A DNA stretch of 64,000 nt from Nevskiaceae bacterium (GCA_004298465.1 SCRT01000007.1:124001-188000), one strand, 5' to 3'; positions 1 to 10,556 are shown, counted from the stretch's first letter. Translations and numbers: made by a program. Notes: generated by a model not told the origin, from the sequence alone.

Positions 1-740
1 CCGTCGCAGCCTTGGCAGTCGCCGGCTGCTCGAAGTCCACGACGGACAACGCAGCACAGAAAGTCACGGATGCCGCGAATGCCACCGTGAACGCCGCCAG
101 TGACGCTGCAGCAACCGCGAAAGACGCTGCGAGCAATGCCGCGGATTCCGCCAAGGATGCGGCGAACACCGCTGCCGGTGCAGTCAAGGACGCCGTGGCG
201 CAGCACACGGACAACATGAACTGGTACGGCGGCCCCGTCTACACCGGTGATCCCGCGTTGACGGCAACGGCAGCCTTGGTGGCGGCCGGTGGCGGCGCCG
301 AGAATTTCGACTTCTCCAAGGCACTCGTCGCGATGCTGGGTGCGGATACGGTGAACAAGGAAGTCGCGAAGCTCACGCAGCAGTATGGCCAGAAGAACGT
401 CGAAGGCTTTGTCGCCGGCATGACTTATGCCGTCAAGACCGGCCTGAAACTGGCGACCGACGCAGGCGTCAAGCTGCCGGAAGCCCCGGCTGACCTGACC
501 GGCACGAAGCTCGCGAGCGCGCTGGTGGACGCCGGCACGGCAGAAGATGGCACATTCTGGGCCGGGCTGATGTTCGACCACGCCATCTCCCACGACCTGC
601 ACGTCAAGGTGATGCAGGACATCAACAAGAACATCTCCCCGGAAGCGGACGAGAACACGCACCGCATCCTGAACCAGGCGATGTACGACGTCGCCCAGGC
701 GCTCGGCAAGACGAACGTCAAGCTCGCCAGCCTGCACTGA
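1..740 (+). CDS. Alanine-rich lipoprotein, 5' end outside the window
   Basis: The frame is open from the window edge. Its first visible residues read VAALAVAGC, a lipobox ending in the Cys that would be lipidated, so the start codon and the first part of the signal peptide lie upstream. About 60 residues after the Cys are dominated by Ala with regularly spaced Asp and Lys (for example KDAANTAAGAVKDAV), which suggests an Lpp-like amphipathic helix. The remaining ~170 residues, starting near NMNWYGG, form a compact alpha-helical-looking domain that I do not recognise. The protein is probably anchored in the inner leaflet of the outer membrane. It is followed by a strong intrinsic terminator, so it ends a transcription unit. 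Function unknown. Confidence 0.7.
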   Translation, partial: VAALAVAGCSKSTTDNAAQKVTDAANATVNAASDAAATAKDAASNAADSAKDAANTAAGAVKDAVAQHTDNMNWYGGPVYTGDPALTATAALVAAGGGAENFDFSKALVAMLGADTVNKEVAKLTQQYGQKNVEGFVAGMTYAVKTGLKLATDAGVKLPEAPADLTGTKLASALVDAGTAEDGTFWAGLMFDHAISHDLHVKVMQDINKNISPEADENTHRILNQAMYDVAQALGKTNVKLASLH

Positions 741-760
741 TTGCGGTATCTGTGGTTGAA

Positions 761-790
761 AAGCCGGCACCGGGAGGTGCCGGCTTTTTT
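761..790 (+). terminator. Intrinsic terminator after the alanine-rich lipoprotein gene
   Basis: A perfect 11-bp stem (AAGCCGGCACC at 761-771 with GGTGCCGGCTT at 776-786) encloses a GGGA tetraloop and runs into a T tract ending at 790. It starts 20 bases after the lipoprotein stop codon. Confidence 0.9.
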
Positions 791-846
791 GTCTATACTC
801 CCGCGCCTCGATATCTGGCTTTTGCATACCAACAGGAGGAATTTCC

Positions 847-1614
847 ATGGACCCCAGGAACAAGACATTCATCGTCACCGGCGGTGCTTCCGGCCTCGGC
901 AAGGCCACGGCAACGCAGCTCGCCCGTGCCGGCGCAAACATCGTGGTCGCCGACCTCAAGCTGGACGGCGCCGACACGCTCACGGCCGAATTCGGCAAGC
1001 AGATCGCGGTGCAGCGCTGCGACGTGACGAACGAGGACGATGCCCAGGCGACGGTTGATGCGGCGCTGAAGCATTTCGGCGGGCTGCACGGCCTGGTGAA
1101 CTGCGCCGGTATCGCCACCGGCGAAAAAGTCGTCGGCAAGGAAGGCCCGCACACCCTCAAGAGCTTTGCCCGCACACTGACCATCAACACCATCGGCACG
1201 TTCAACATGATCCGCCTCGCAGCGAATTGCCTGGCGAAGCAGCCGGAGCTGGAAGGCGGCGAGCGCGGTGTGATCGTCAATACCGCATCCGTCGCCGCGT
1301 TCGACGGCCAGATCGGCCAGGCCGCGTATTCAGCCTCCAAGGGCGCCGTGGTCGCCATGACGCTGCCGATTGCGCGCGAACTGGCCCGCTACGGCATCCG
1401 CGTCATGACCATCGCGCCGGGCATTTTCGAAACGCCCATGATGGCGGGTTTGCCGCAGGAAGTGCAGGAATCGCTCGGCCGCGCCGTGCCCTTTCCCCCG
1501 CGCCTCGGCCGGCCGGCGGAATACGCCGGGCTCGTGCAGCACATCGTCGAAAACCAGATGCTGAATGGGGAAGTCATCCGCCTCGATGGGGCGATCCGCA
1601 TGCAGCCACGCTGA
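847..1614 (+). CDS. SDR-family dehydrogenase, 3-hydroxyacyl-CoA dehydrogenase type II-like
   Basis: A 255-residue classical short-chain dehydrogenase. It has the Rossmann motif TGGASGLG near residue 12, an acidic D at the end of strand 2 (VVADLKLD), NCAG near residue 88, a catalytic Ser in NTASVAAF and the YSASK Tyr-Lys pair near residue 162. Length and the insert around [13 protein letters not shown] resemble 17-beta-HSD10/HADH2 enzymes, which oxidise 3-hydroxyacyl-CoA or hydroxysteroids with NAD+. The start is set by a clear AGGAGGAA ribosome site 7 bases upstream. No beta-oxidation gene adjoins it, so the substrate is open. It is transcribed alone between two terminator structures. Confidence 0.82.
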   Translation: MDPRNKTFIVTGGASGLGKATATQLARAGANIVVADLKLDGADTLTAEFGKQIAVQRCDVTNEDDAQATVDAALKHFGGLHGLVNCAGIATGEKVVGKEGPHTLKSFARTLTINTIGTFNMIRLAANCLAKQPELEGGERGVIVNTASVAAFDGQIGQAAYSASKGAVVAMTLPIARELARYGIRVMTIAPGIFETPMMAGLPQEVQESLGRAVPFPPRLGRPAEYAGLVQHIVENQMLNGEVIRLDGAIRMQPR

Positions 1615-1646
1615 GGGCTGCAGATCGCAAGCTTTCCAGGCTGACC

Positions 1647-1680
1647 GACGCGGCCGTTCATGAATGCGAACGGCCGCGTC
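1647..1680. terminator. Strong hairpin between convergent genes, likely bidirectional terminator
   Basis: A perfect 13-bp inverted repeat (GACGCGGCCGTTC at 1647-1659 and its complement at 1668-1680) with an 8-base loop lies between the convergent stop codons at 1614 and 1687. There is no good T tract on either strand, so termination efficiency is uncertain, but the position fits a shared terminator. Confidence 0.65.
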
Positions 1681-1686
1681 GCCGTT

Positions 1687-2589
1687 TCAGCCTGCGGACG
1701 CAGCTTGCGGCAGCGGCGGCAGCGCGGCTTGCACCGCGCCGAGGATGGCTTCGGCAAACGCATCCGGCGCTTCCAGATGCATGAAATGGCCGGCGCCCGC
1801 GATGGTTTCAAAGCGATACCCGGCACTGAACAGATGCTCCTGGTCCGCGAAGGACTGCGGCAACATGCAGTGGTCATCCGCCCCGGCGATGCACAGCGCC
1901 GGCACGCGCACCGGCTGCAGCAGGTAGCGCCACAGCTCGCGCGAGAACAACGAACGTGGAATCCGCCGGTAGTAGGCCAGCGCCGCCTGACGGCGCGGCA
2001 GGTCGGCAAAGGCCTGCGTTAGATGTGACCAGTAATCGGCCGGAATTTCCCAGTTTGGCGACCAGCTGTGCACGAGGTCCCGCAACCAGGCGAAGTCGTC
2101 GCGCGCCATGCGCCGCTCCGGCGTACGTGGAAGCTGGAAACCAAATATGTAATGCGACGCCTTGAGCTGGTCCCGTGACGGCCGCAGGAAAAACCGCCGC
2201 AGGTGCGGAACGCCCGCCACCGTGATACCGGCGACACGATCCGGCCGCAGTGCTGCCGCCGCATAGGCGGCCGCGGCACCCCAGTCGTGCCCGACAACAT
2301 AGCCCTGGTCGGCACCGAAGTGTTCGAGCAACGCGATGACGTCACGGCCGAGTGTGATGATCGAGTAGTCGCCATCCGGAGCCAGCGCGCTCGGTGTGTA
2401 GCCGCGCATGAACGGCGCCACAGCGCGGTAGCCGGCCGCCGCAAGACGTTGCAGCAGATCGGTGAAACTCCAGGCTGTGTCCGGGAATCCATGCAGGCAC
2501 AACACCAGAGGTGAGGCCAGGTCGTCTGGGCGTGCTTCGAGATACGCGATCTCGAGGCCGTTGGCGTGTATGAAGCGGGGTTCCAGCAT
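1687..2589 (-). CDS. Alpha/beta hydrolase, epoxide-hydrolase-like
   Basis: A 300-residue alpha/beta-hydrolase. The oxyanion motif LHGFPDTAWSF is near residue 43 and the nucleophile elbow GHDWGAAAAY has Asp in place of Ser, as in epoxide hydrolases and haloalkane dehalogenases. A later acidic stretch (AGADDHCM) and GAGHFMHLEAP supply the Asp/His of the triad. The HGFP motif and the lid-region tyrosines favour an epoxide hydrolase acting on a hydrophobic epoxide in the cytosol. I chose the ATG giving MLEPRFIHANGLE because the family usually begins just before this strand; upstream in-frame codons would add 33 residues of low-quality sequence. It is convergent with the SDR gene before it. Confidence 0.8.
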   Translation of the reverse strand: MLEPRFIHANGLEIAYLEARPDDLASPLVLCLHGFPDTAWSFTDLLQRLAAAGYRAVAPFMRGYTPSALAPDGDYSIITLGRDVIALLEHFGADQGYVVGHDWGAAAAYAAAALRPDRVAGITVAGVPHLRRFFLRPSRDQLKASHYIFGFQLPRTPERRMARDDFAWLRDLVHSWSPNWEIPADYWSHLTQAFADLPRRQAALAYYRRIPRSLFSRELWRYLLQPVRVPALCIAGADDHCMLPQSFADQEHLFSAGYRFETIAGAGHFMHLEAPDAFAEAILGAVQAALPPLPQAASAG

Positions 2590-2716
2590 GTCAAATTCAC
2601 CCGATCGGATCGAAGGCAGACCCATGCACCACGGCAACCACGCCGCAGTGCCGGAACATGATACGTGGCCGCCGCCGCTTCGGCACACAACCGCACCGCG
2701 GATGCGCTGGCGCGCC

Positions 2717-3439
2717 TCAGCGCATCAGCATCGTGCCCAGTACCAGCCCACGCCCGTTGCGCGTCTCGCTCGCAACCGGCAGGTAGTGATGCGCCGGGGC
2801 AACCCAGTACTTGCCGGCCTTATCCGGGTTGTCCACGCGCTCGACGAGCCAGGTGTCAAAGCGACCCGCAGGAGTGTCGATCACTTCGCGGCGCGTGCGG
2901 CGGAAACGGTAATGCGTCAGATGGGCCACGTCGACGAGCGTGAATGCCACGTCCGGCACGTTCGCATCACCGGCGTGTGCCATCAGCCACAGGCGCACCG
3001 CCTGCTGCAGCGACAGGCTGTCCACCGCGTCCGCCGGCAGGCTGCGCACCTGACCGGCACCATCCGTCACCGTGCCGGCTTGCCAGTCGAAGTGCAGCGT
3101 GTAGTTGTCGCCTGAGTGGCCGCCCCGCACGAAGCGGTATTCCCGCGTGCGGATCTTCCCGGCGACGACGCAGAATGTGCTGATCTGGCTGGGCGTGCCG
3201 TACAGCAGGCGCGCGACGAGGTTCGTGCGCGTCAGGGCGCGCTGCACGTAGCAACCCGCCTCGCCGGCCAGCGGCTCCAGCGTCACCTGCATTTCACCCA
3301 TGGGAATGCCGTTCCATTTCACGCTGAAGCGATCGCTGAACGGGGTGGGGGCAACGCCCTCCGGCTGCGGCTGGGCCCGCACGGCGCCCAAGCCGCAGGA
3401 CAGGGCCAGCGCCAGCACAAGCCGCCAGTGCCGACTCAA
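2717..3439 (-). CDS. DUF3108 domain exported protein
   Basis: A 240-residue protein with an N-terminal signal sequence (RHWRLVLALALSCGLGAVRAQ). The following domain matches DUF3108 in pattern: FSVKWNGIPMGEMQVTLEP, then FVRGGHSGDNYTLHFDW, and a C-terminal TPAGRFDTWLVERVDN / YWVAPAHHYLPV segment. DUF3108 proteins are periplasmic or outer-membrane associated and of unknown function, and they often follow purN as here. The start is a TTG that overlaps the purN stop codon as TTGA, with GGAAGAG upstream. An in-frame ATG 105 bases further upstream lies inside purN and would bury the signal peptide. Translational coupling to purN is likely. Confidence 0.82.
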   Translation of the reverse strand: MSRHWRLVLALALSCGLGAVRAQPQPEGVAPTPFSDRFSVKWNGIPMGEMQVTLEPLAGEAGCYVQRALTRTNLVARLLYGTPSQISTFCVVAGKIRTREYRFVRGGHSGDNYTLHFDWQAGTVTDGAGQVRSLPADAVDSLSLQQAVRLWLMAHAGDANVPDVAFTLVDVAHLTHYRFRRTRREVIDTPAGRFDTWLVERVDNPDKAGKYWVAPAHHYLPVASETRNGRGLVLGTMLMR

Positions 3440-4101
3440 CGGAACGTCTCTTCCAGCGCATCGAGCCCCAACGGGGCGGCCAGCGGCGCTCCCCGAAACA
3501 TCGCCTGCCCGGCCAGGCAGCGCAGCTCGCCGCGCGCCATCCACGCCACCACTTGCGGGTAGATCTTCAGCTCCACGTCTTCCAGCACGCGCGCCGCGAG
3601 CCGATCCTCGTCATCGTCAGGTTTCACCGCCACCACGCCTTGCAGGATGCGCGGCCCGCCATCGAGTTCCGCCGTCACGAAATGCACCGTGGCGCCGTGC
3701 TCGTGGTCGCCGGCTGTCAGTGCACGACGGTGCGTGTGCAGGCCGGGATACTTCGGCAACAAGGATGGATGGATGTTCAGCAGCCGTCCCTCGAATTCGG
3801 TGACAAACGCAGCGCCCAGCACGCGCATGAAGCCCGCCAGCGCCACGATGTCAGGCTGCACGGCGCGCAGCGCGGTGGCAAGCGCGGCGTCGAACGCAGG
3901 GCGCGATGCATACGCCGTGTGCTCCAGAGCAAGCGCCGGAATGCCGCATTGCCGGGCAAACTCCAGCGCGGGCGCGGTTGCGTCGTTGGACACGACGAGA
4001 ACCGGGTCGGCGGCGATGTGGCCGACCGCACACGCTGCCTGCAACGCGCGCAGGTTGCGGCCGCGCCCGGAGACCAGTACTGCGAGACGGGCGCGCTTCA
4101 T
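3436..4101 (-). CDS. purN: Phosphoribosylglycinamide formyltransferase 1 (GART)
   Basis: A 221-residue folate-dependent GAR transformylase, which transfers the formyl group of 10-formyl-THF to GAR in step 3 of purine synthesis. The phosphate loop reads VLVSGRGRNL (family SGxGSNL), the catalytic block is LNIHPSLLPKYPGLHTH with the essential Asn and His, and the later catalytic Asp lies in VTAELDGGP. Length is normal, with a slightly longer C-terminal tail (GAPLAAPLGLD). It overlaps purM by ATGA and the DUF3108 gene by TTGA, so the three form one operon. The Ser-to-Arg change in the GxGSN loop is a mild oddity. Confidence 0.93.
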   Translation of the reverse strand: MKRARLAVLVSGRGRNLRALQAACAVGHIAADPVLVVSNDATAPALEFARQCGIPALALEHTAYASRPAFDAALATALRAVQPDIVALAGFMRVLGAAFVTEFEGRLLNIHPSLLPKYPGLHTHRRALTAGDHEHGATVHFVTAELDGGPRILQGVVAVKPDDDEDRLAARVLEDVELKIYPQVVAWMARGELRCLAGQAMFRGAPLAAPLGLDALEETFR

Positions 4102-5147
4102 GCGGTGTAGACGACGTCCGGCCCGCCGGCTGCCTCGATGACTTCACCGACGCGCCAGGCCGGGATGCGCTGCGCCTGCAACGCTTCCAGCACCGCCGCC
4201 GCCCGCCGTTTCGGGATCATCAGCACGAAACCGACGCCGAGGTTGAACACACGGCGCATCTCGCCCTCTTCCACGCCGCCGTGCTGCTGCAGCCAAGCAA
4301 AGACTTCCGGGCGTTTCCACGTCGCCGTGTCGATATGCGCCGCACAACCGGCCGGAAACATGCGCGTCAGGTTGTCGGTGATGCCGCCGCCGGTGATATG
4401 CGCCATGCCGTGCACCGGCAACCCGGCGGCAAGCAATGCCCGCACCGGCTTGACGTAGATTTCCGTCGGCGCCATGAGCGCGGCCGCCAGCGTGTTGCGC
4501 CCCAGCTTCGCATTCAGGTCGGCGCCACTTTCCGCGACGATACGGCGCACCAGCGAGAAGCCGTTGGAGTGCGGCCCGGAGGATGGCAGCGCGATCAGCG
4601 CATCTCCAGGCTTGATGCGCCGGCCGTCGATGATCTTCGTCCGTTCCACAACCGCGACGCAGAAGCCGGCAAGGTCGAAATCGCCGGGGGCATACAGGCC
4701 TGGCATCTCGGCGGTTTCCCCGCCCACCAGCGCGCAGCCGGCGAGCTTGCAGCCATGCGCCACGCCTTTCACCACCTGCGCGGCAGCCTGGCGATCGAGC
4801 TTGCCGGTGGCGTAGTAATCCAGGAAGAACAGCGGCTCGGCGCCCGACACCAGCACGTCGTTGACGCACATCGCCACGAGGTCCTGACCCAGCCCGGTGA
4901 GGCGGCCGGTGTCGATGCCGAGCTTGAGCTTGGTGCCGACGCCGTCGGTGCCCGACACCAGCACCGGGTTGCGGTAGCCCTTCGGAATTTGCACCAGCGC
5001 GCCGAAACCGCCGACTCCGGCCAGGACTTCCGGCCGCCGCGTGCTGCGCACGATGGTCTTGATATCCTCGACCAGCGCCTCACCCGTGTCGATGTCGACA
5101 CCGGCGGCGCGGTATGTCAGATGTTTCGTTGCGGTGCTCACACCCAT
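4098..5147 (-). CDS. purM: Phosphoribosylformylglycinamidine cyclo-ligase (AIR synthetase)
   Basis: The 349-residue ATP-dependent AIR synthetase closes the imidazole ring in step 5 of purine synthesis. The family motif YRAAGVDIDTGEALV is at the N-terminus, followed by LVSGTDGVGTKLKLG (nucleotide/phosphate loop), MCVNDVLVSGAEPLFFLDYYATGKL and VGGETAEMPGLY. I start it at the ATG giving MGVSTATKHLTY, which matches usual family N-termini; a TTG seven codons upstream is also in frame. It is the first gene of the purM-purN-DUF3108 operon and diverges from the perM-like gene across 58 bases, which must hold both promoters. Confidence 0.94.
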   Translation of the reverse strand: MGVSTATKHLTYRAAGVDIDTGEALVEDIKTIVRSTRRPEVLAGVGGFGALVQIPKGYRNPVLVSGTDGVGTKLKLGIDTGRLTGLGQDLVAMCVNDVLVSGAEPLFFLDYYATGKLDRQAAAQVVKGVAHGCKLAGCALVGGETAEMPGLYAPGDFDLAGFCVAVVERTKIIDGRRIKPGDALIALPSSGPHSNGFSLVRRIVAESGADLNAKLGRNTLAAALMAPTEIYVKPVRALLAAGLPVHGMAHITGGGITDNLTRMFPAGCAAHIDTATWKRPEVFAWLQQHGGVEEGEMRRVFNLGVGFVLMIPKRRAAAVLEALQAQRIPAWRVGEVIEAAGGPDVVYTA

Positions 5148-5205
5148 CTCCACGGCAATCCAGCTCAAGCGTGCATTTTACGGGGCGCCACCAGATAATT
5201 CCCGG

Positions 5206-6339
5206 ATGTCAGAAATACCTGCCCCACCCAGCGCCGGTTCCGAACCGCCCGCCCCCACGCCCCCCGCCACCTCGCAGCTGCTGCGGGAAAACTGGGGTTG
5301 GGCGGCCGTTGCCGTCGGCATGCTCGTGGCCTTGTACTTCCTTGGCCCGATCCTCATGCCTTTCGTGATCGGCGCCGCGCTCGCCTATCTGGGCGACCCC
5401 ATCGTCGACCAGCTTGAACGCCTGCACCTGTCGCGCACCGCGGGCGTGTGCGTGGTGTTCGCCGTGGTCGGCGCGCTGCTCACCGGCATCGTGCTGCTGC
5501 TCATGCCGATGATCGGCCGGCAGTTCGTGACACTGACGCACACCATCCCGGCATGGCTGGCGTGGTTTCAGGACAACGCCCTGCCCGCCATCGGCATCCA
5601 CCTGCCGGAGGGCAGCCGTCTGGACGGCCAAGGCATCGCCGAGCTGCTGCGCTCGCATCTGGGTAGTGCCGGCGACGTCGCCGGCAACATCCTGGGGCGC
5701 CTGGGGCGTTCGACGCCAGTGGTGATCGCCGTGGCGGTCAATCTGCTGCTGATTCCCATCGTCGCGTTCTATCTGCTGCGCGACTGGGACCGCCTCGTGG
5801 CCCGCATCGATGACCTTGTGCCCCGGCATCTGCATCACAAGGGGCGCCAGCTCGCCCACGAAACCGACGTGGTGCTGAACGGACTGATCCGCGGCCAGCT
5901 GCTGGTGATGATCGCGCTCGGCATCATCTACAGCGTCGGCCTGTCGATCGTCGGGCTGAACGTGGCGCTGCTGATCGGCATCACCGCCGGCATCGTCAGC
6001 TTCATCCCCTATCTCGGATTCATCAGCGGGCTGGTGGCGGCCAGCATCGCCATCATCGTCCAGACCCACGAACCGCTGTCGCTGCTGTGGGTGGCGCTGG
6101 TGTTCGGCATCGGCCAGGTGCTGGAAAGCGGCGTGCTGACGCCGAAACTGATCGGCGACCGCATCGGCGTTCACCCGGTTGCCGTCATCTTCGCCATCCT
6201 CGCCGGCGGCCAGCTGTTCGGGTTCGTTGGCGTGCTGCTGGCCCTGCCGATCGCGGCGGTGCTCGCGGTACTCGCGCGCCACGCCCGCAGTTCATGGGTG
6301 AACAGCCCGCTGTACAGCGGCTACAGCCACAAGCCGTGA
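5206..6339 (+). CDS. AI-2E/PerM family transporter
   Basis: A 377-residue polytopic inner-membrane protein. After a Pro-rich cytosolic N-terminus it has two membrane segments near residues 30-70, a soluble middle region, then the conserved PIVAFYLLRDWDRL segment and four to five further helices. Signature pieces are GQLLVMIALGIIYSVGL, GITAGIVSFIPYLGF and LESGVLTPKLIGDRIGVHP, all typical of the AI-2E/PerM permease family. Members export small molecules or ions; substrate is unknown here. The ATG giving MSEIPAPPSAG follows purM divergently. The stop codon overlaps hda by GTGA, as in related genomes where perM precedes hda. Confidence 0.88.
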   Translation: MSEIPAPPSAGSEPPAPTPPATSQLLRENWGWAAVAVGMLVALYFLGPILMPFVIGAALAYLGDPIVDQLERLHLSRTAGVCVVFAVVGALLTGIVLLLMPMIGRQFVTLTHTIPAWLAWFQDNALPAIGIHLPEGSRLDGQGIAELLRSHLGSAGDVAGNILGRLGRSTPVVIAVAVNLLLIPIVAFYLLRDWDRLVARIDDLVPRHLHHKGRQLAHETDVVLNGLIRGQLLVMIALGIIYSVGLSIVGLNVALLIGITAGIVSFIPYLGFISGLVAASIAIIVQTHEPLSLLWVALVFGIGQVLESGVLTPKLIGDRIGVHPVAVIFAILAGGQLFGFVGVLLALPIAAVLAVLARHARSSWVNSPLYSGYSHKP

Positions 6340-6996
6340 ACACCCCGCTGCAGCTGCCGCTCGGTGTGCGCTGGTTGCGCGCACCGGACTTCTCCACGTT
6401 CGCGCCGGACGACAACGCCGAAACCGTTGCCGCCCTGCGCGACACGGCCGCAGGCAACGGCCCGTCGTCGTTCGTGCACGGAGCATCCGGCAGGGGCAAG
6501 ACACATCTGCTGCAAGCCGTGGCCCGCCTCGCGCACGGGCGCGGCCTGCGCAGCGCCTACCTGCCGCTGAGCCTGGGCGTGGACGCGGTGCCCGGCTACG
6601 AAGATTTCGAACTCGTGTGCATCGACGCCGCCGAAGCGACCGCCGGCGACCCGGCGCTCGCGCTCGCGCTGCTGCGCTTGATGGACGCACTCACCGACCG
6701 CGCACATCATTTCATCATCGCATCACAGCTCGGCCTGGACGGCCTGCACCGCGGCATCCGCGATGATCTGTACACGCGCCTTGCCGCATGCAGTGTCCAT
6801 GCGCTCAAACCGCTGTCCGACGGCGGCCTGCGCGATGCCTTGCAGCGCCAGGCGCATGCCCGCGGCCTAGCGCTGCAGCCGACGGTCGCAGACTACCTCG
6901 TGCGGCACTTGCCGCGCGACGCCGGAACGCTGGTCGCTACTCTGGACGGGCTGGACCAAGCCTCGCTGAGCGCTGCGCACCGCGTCACGATTCCTT

Positions 6997-7985
<989 letters not shown>

Positions 7986-8203
7986 CTAGGAAAACGGCCG
8001 TCGTCATGCGTGAACGGCGACGGTGAGGAATGATGGGAGAAAAACTGATCTCGGGGATCAGCCAGTCGCTTACTGTTTTTTCGAATCACAAATCACGAAT
8101 CTCCAATCCTGGTCGGGTAGCAAACCACGGCGTGCCGTTTGACCGCCCCGGCCCTACTCACTAGCCTGCACGCGTCCTCTCGAATATTCCGATCCCCGCC
8201 GCC

Positions 8204-9013
8204 ATGCCCAGCCGTTCGATCCTGCTCGTCGCCACCTTCTGTGGCGCGCTCGGTGCCTGCACTCTCCTGCCCACCCATCAGGACCAGCCGGCCGTGGAAC
8301 CCGCAACATCTCCGGTGCGTGCACCCACCGGCAATCCCCTGAATCTGCCGGTACTCCCGCAGCTTGCGCCCATGGCAGGACAAAGGCCCGCTGCGAATGC
8401 AGCAGCCGATGGCGAAATCGTGACGACACCTCTACAGCCGCCACCGAACGGCCCGTATCCCTCGTACCCACGGCCGTCACCACCCGTCTTGTCTGCCATG
8501 CGGACGACCCAACCCTCGCCACCGCTACCGCCCCTGCATGCATCAGCCCCTCGGGTTTCGCTGCAGGCCGCGAATGCTGGCACTTCCGTTCGTCGCGTAC
8601 CGGCACAACTTCCGCCGCTGACAGCACCCGATCAGGAGCTCGCCAGAGCAGCACTGAGCGACCTGATGCAGCGCATCAACCTGAGCGACGCCCAGACCCG
8701 CAGACGCGATCGCGTCGCAGCACTGTTGAGGGCCGGCAAGACCGCCGCTGCGGCGGAACTTGGTCTGCAACTGGACAAAGAAGTGCGCAACGCCACGCGG
8801 CGCTACACCGTTCGCCCGAACGACAAGCTCGGTGCCATCGCGCAACACGTATTCGGCAACGCCGAGTTGTGGCCGCTGATTTGGCATGCGAACTCGGCAC
8901 AGATCAAAAACCCTGCGATCCTGCCTTATGGCTCCACCTTGACGATTCCGCTGCACCCGACGAGCCTGGAAGCCGCCGAAGCAATTGCCGAAGCACAGCA
9001 TGGCGGCGCTTAG
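8204..9013 (+). CDS. Lipoprotein with C-terminal LysM-like domain
   Basis: A 269-residue protein with a short signal peptide ending in the lipobox LGAC (Cys 19). A long Pro-rich low-complexity linker of about 100 residues follows, then a helical segment (QELARAALSDLMQRINLSDA). At the C-terminus RYTVRPNDKLGAIAQHVFGN to PYGSTLTIP is a LysM-like fold of the FimV/XkdP kind, expected to bind peptidoglycan. The layout suits an outer-membrane lipoprotein reaching into the wall. No strong ribosome site is visible. It stands alone, divergent from wrbA and convergent with greB. Confidence 0.75.
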   Translation: MPSRSILLVATFCGALGACTLLPTHQDQPAVEPATSPVRAPTGNPLNLPVLPQLAPMAGQRPAANAAADGEIVTTPLQPPPNGPYPSYPRPSPPVLSAMRTTQPSPPLPPLHASAPRVSLQAANAGTSVRRVPAQLPPLTAPDQELARAALSDLMQRINLSDAQTRRRDRVAALLRAGKTAAAAELGLQLDKEVRNATRRYTVRPNDKLGAIAQHVFGNAELWPLIWHANSAQIKNPAILPYGSTLTIPLHPTSLEAAEAIAEAQHGGA

Positions 9014-9021
9014 GAGGAGCA

Positions 9022-9044
9022 GGAGCGGGGGGCGGGGGGCGGGG
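9022..9044 (+). repeat. G-rich tract with three long G runs
   Basis: Directly after the LysM gene stop the + strand carries G runs of 6, 6 and 4 separated by single C residues (9027-9044), preceded by GGAG. This could fold as a G-quadruplex in DNA or RNA. No coding function. Confidence 0.6.
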
Positions 9045-9152
9045 AAAATAATCAGAGTGGCGGATTATCGGCCGCCTGCAGCTTTCCCAATCTCGAATCC
9101 CCGGCCTCCGTGCAGTCTTTCTTGTGGCTGCTTGCTGCTCACCGTCAGGGGC

Positions 9153-9656
9153 TCAGTACGCGACAGATACCACTTCAAGTTCCACCGGCCCGTTCGGCAG
9201 CCGCGCGGTCACGACTTCGCCAACGCCGTGCTTGAGCAGTGCACGCGCCAGCGGTGAGTCGATGCTGATCCAGCCGCGTTCCGGGTCGATTTCGTCCGGC
9301 CCGACGATGCGGTAGCCATGCGTGGCAAGGCCGTCATCCACTTCGATCTTCGCACCGAAGAAGATGCGCGTGGGATCGTCCGGTTGGTGGTCCACGACCT
9401 TGAGTTCCGGCAGGCGACGCTGCAGATAACCGACGCGGCGATCGATCTCGCGCAGTTCCTTCTTGCGGTAGATGTATTCCGCATTTTCGGAACGGTCGCC
9501 CTCGGCCGCAGCCGCAGACAGCGCCCGCACCACAGCCGGCCGGCGGTGGTGCCACAGCTCATCGTACTCAGCCCGCAGGTGGGCAAAACCTTCCGCCGTG
9601 ATGAACGGCGCGCTCGGCGGCTGCGGTGCCCGGTACCGCGTCATCGGATGCGACAT
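9153..9656 (-). CDS. greB: Transcription elongation factor GreB
   Basis: A 167-residue Gre factor. The N-terminal coiled coil contains the conserved tip region [20 protein letters not shown], whose acidic residues enter the RNA polymerase secondary channel. The C-terminal FKBP-like domain includes [27 protein letters not shown]. The [14 protein letters not shown] signature favours GreB over GreA. It rescues backtracked polymerase by stimulating RNA cleavage. It starts two bases after the stop of the SDR gene upstream, so both are probably co-transcribed. A second ATG four codons later is possible. Confidence 0.93.
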   Translation of the reverse strand: MSHPMTRYRAPQPPSAPFITAEGFAHLRAEYDELWHHRRPAVVRALSAAAAEGDRSENAEYIYRKKELREIDRRVGYLQRRLPELKVVDHQPDDPTRIFFGAKIEVDDGLATHGYRIVGPDEIDPERGWISIDSPLARALLKHGVGEVVTARLPNGPVELEVVSVAY

Positions 9657-9658
9657 GG

Positions 9659-10522
9659 CTACACCGGCGGCGGCATATCCTGTGGAATGAAGAAGTCCGG
9701 CGCCAGATCGCGCGTCGGCGTACCCGGCACGGCGGCGTAGCGGGAGAAATCCGTGACGCCGGCCTTGTCGTGCAGCACGAGGTCGTCGATGCAGAACAGC
9801 CCGGTGAATTCGCGCGCCGGCTGCTTGAGCACCACGGCCGCGGCATCGGCCATGATCTCCGGCGTGCGCGATTTCTGCATCAATGCATCACCGCCGATCA
9901 TGTTCACGGCCGCCGTTGCGATCGTGGTGTGCGGCCACAGCGAATTCGCTGCGATACCGTCGGCGCGGAATTCCTGCGACCACGCCAGCGTGCATAGGCT
10001 CATACCGTATTTCGCCATGGAATAGGCCAGATGCGGCGCGAACCACTTCGCGCGCATGTCCAGCGGCGGCGACAGCGTGAGGATGTGCGGGTTATGCCCG
10101 GCCGCCGCGCTCCTGCACAAGTGGGGGATGCACGTGCGGCCCACGAGGAACGTGCCGCGCGCGTTGACCTGGTTCATCAAGTCGTAGCGTTTCAGGTCCG
10201 TGTCCAGCGTGCCGGTAAGGCTGATGGCGCTGGCATTGTTCACCACGATGTCGATGCCGCCGAATTCCGCCACCGCCCGGTCCACGGCGAAGTTGACCTG
10301 ATGCTCGTCGCGGATGTCGCAGATGACCGGCAATGCCTTGCCGCCCGCTTTGCCGATCGCCTCAGCCGCCGTGTAGATGGTGCCCGGTAATTTAGAGTGC
10401 GGTTCCGCGGTCTTGGCCGCAATCACGATGTTCGCGCCCTCACGGGCCAGCCGCAACGCAATGGCAAGCCCGATCCCGCGGCTGCCGCCGGTCATGAAAA
10501 TCGTTCTGTCCTGCAAGCTCAT
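9659..10522 (-). CDS. SDR-family oxidoreductase, HSDL2-like
   Basis: A 287-residue short-chain dehydrogenase. It has TGGSRGIG near residue 11, an NADP-favouring [19 protein letters not shown] segment, [11 protein letters not shown], and the active-site YSMAK pair. The [13 protein letters not shown] stretch and the [12 protein letters not shown] region are characteristic of hydroxysteroid-dehydrogenase-like 2 (HSDL2) proteins; the C-terminal SCP2 domain of animal HSDL2 is absent, as usual in bacteria. A role in fatty-acid or sterol metabolism is inferred from the family only. It leads a two-gene unit with greB. Confidence 0.85.
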   Translation of the reverse strand: MSLQDRTIFMTGGSRGIGLAIALRLAREGANIVIAAKTAEPHSKLPGTIYTAAEAIGKAGGKALPVICDIRDEHQVNFAVDRAVAEFGGIDIVVNNASAISLTGTLDTDLKRYDLMNQVNARGTFLVGRTCIPHLCRSAAAGHNPHILTLSPPLDMRAKWFAPHLAYSMAKYGMSLCTLAWSQEFRADGIAANSLWPHTTIATAAVNMIGGDALMQKSRTPEIMADAAAVVLKQPAREFTGLFCIDDLVLHDKAGVTDFSRYAAVPGTPTRDLAPDFFIPQDMPPPV

Positions 10523-10556
10523 GGTCCTGTCCCCCCGAATCGATCTTCAGCCTCGT

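Noticed and set aside
8046..8062. Hairpin CTGATC/GATCAG upstream of the LysM gene as a terminator or riboswitch part
   Set aside because: The stem is only six base pairs and the nearest T run is about 13 bases away. No riboswitch core is visible.
8070..8110. Tandem AATCACAAATCACGAATC-like stretch as a regulatory repeat
   Set aside because: The units are short, imperfect and not palindromic; they look like simple sequence.
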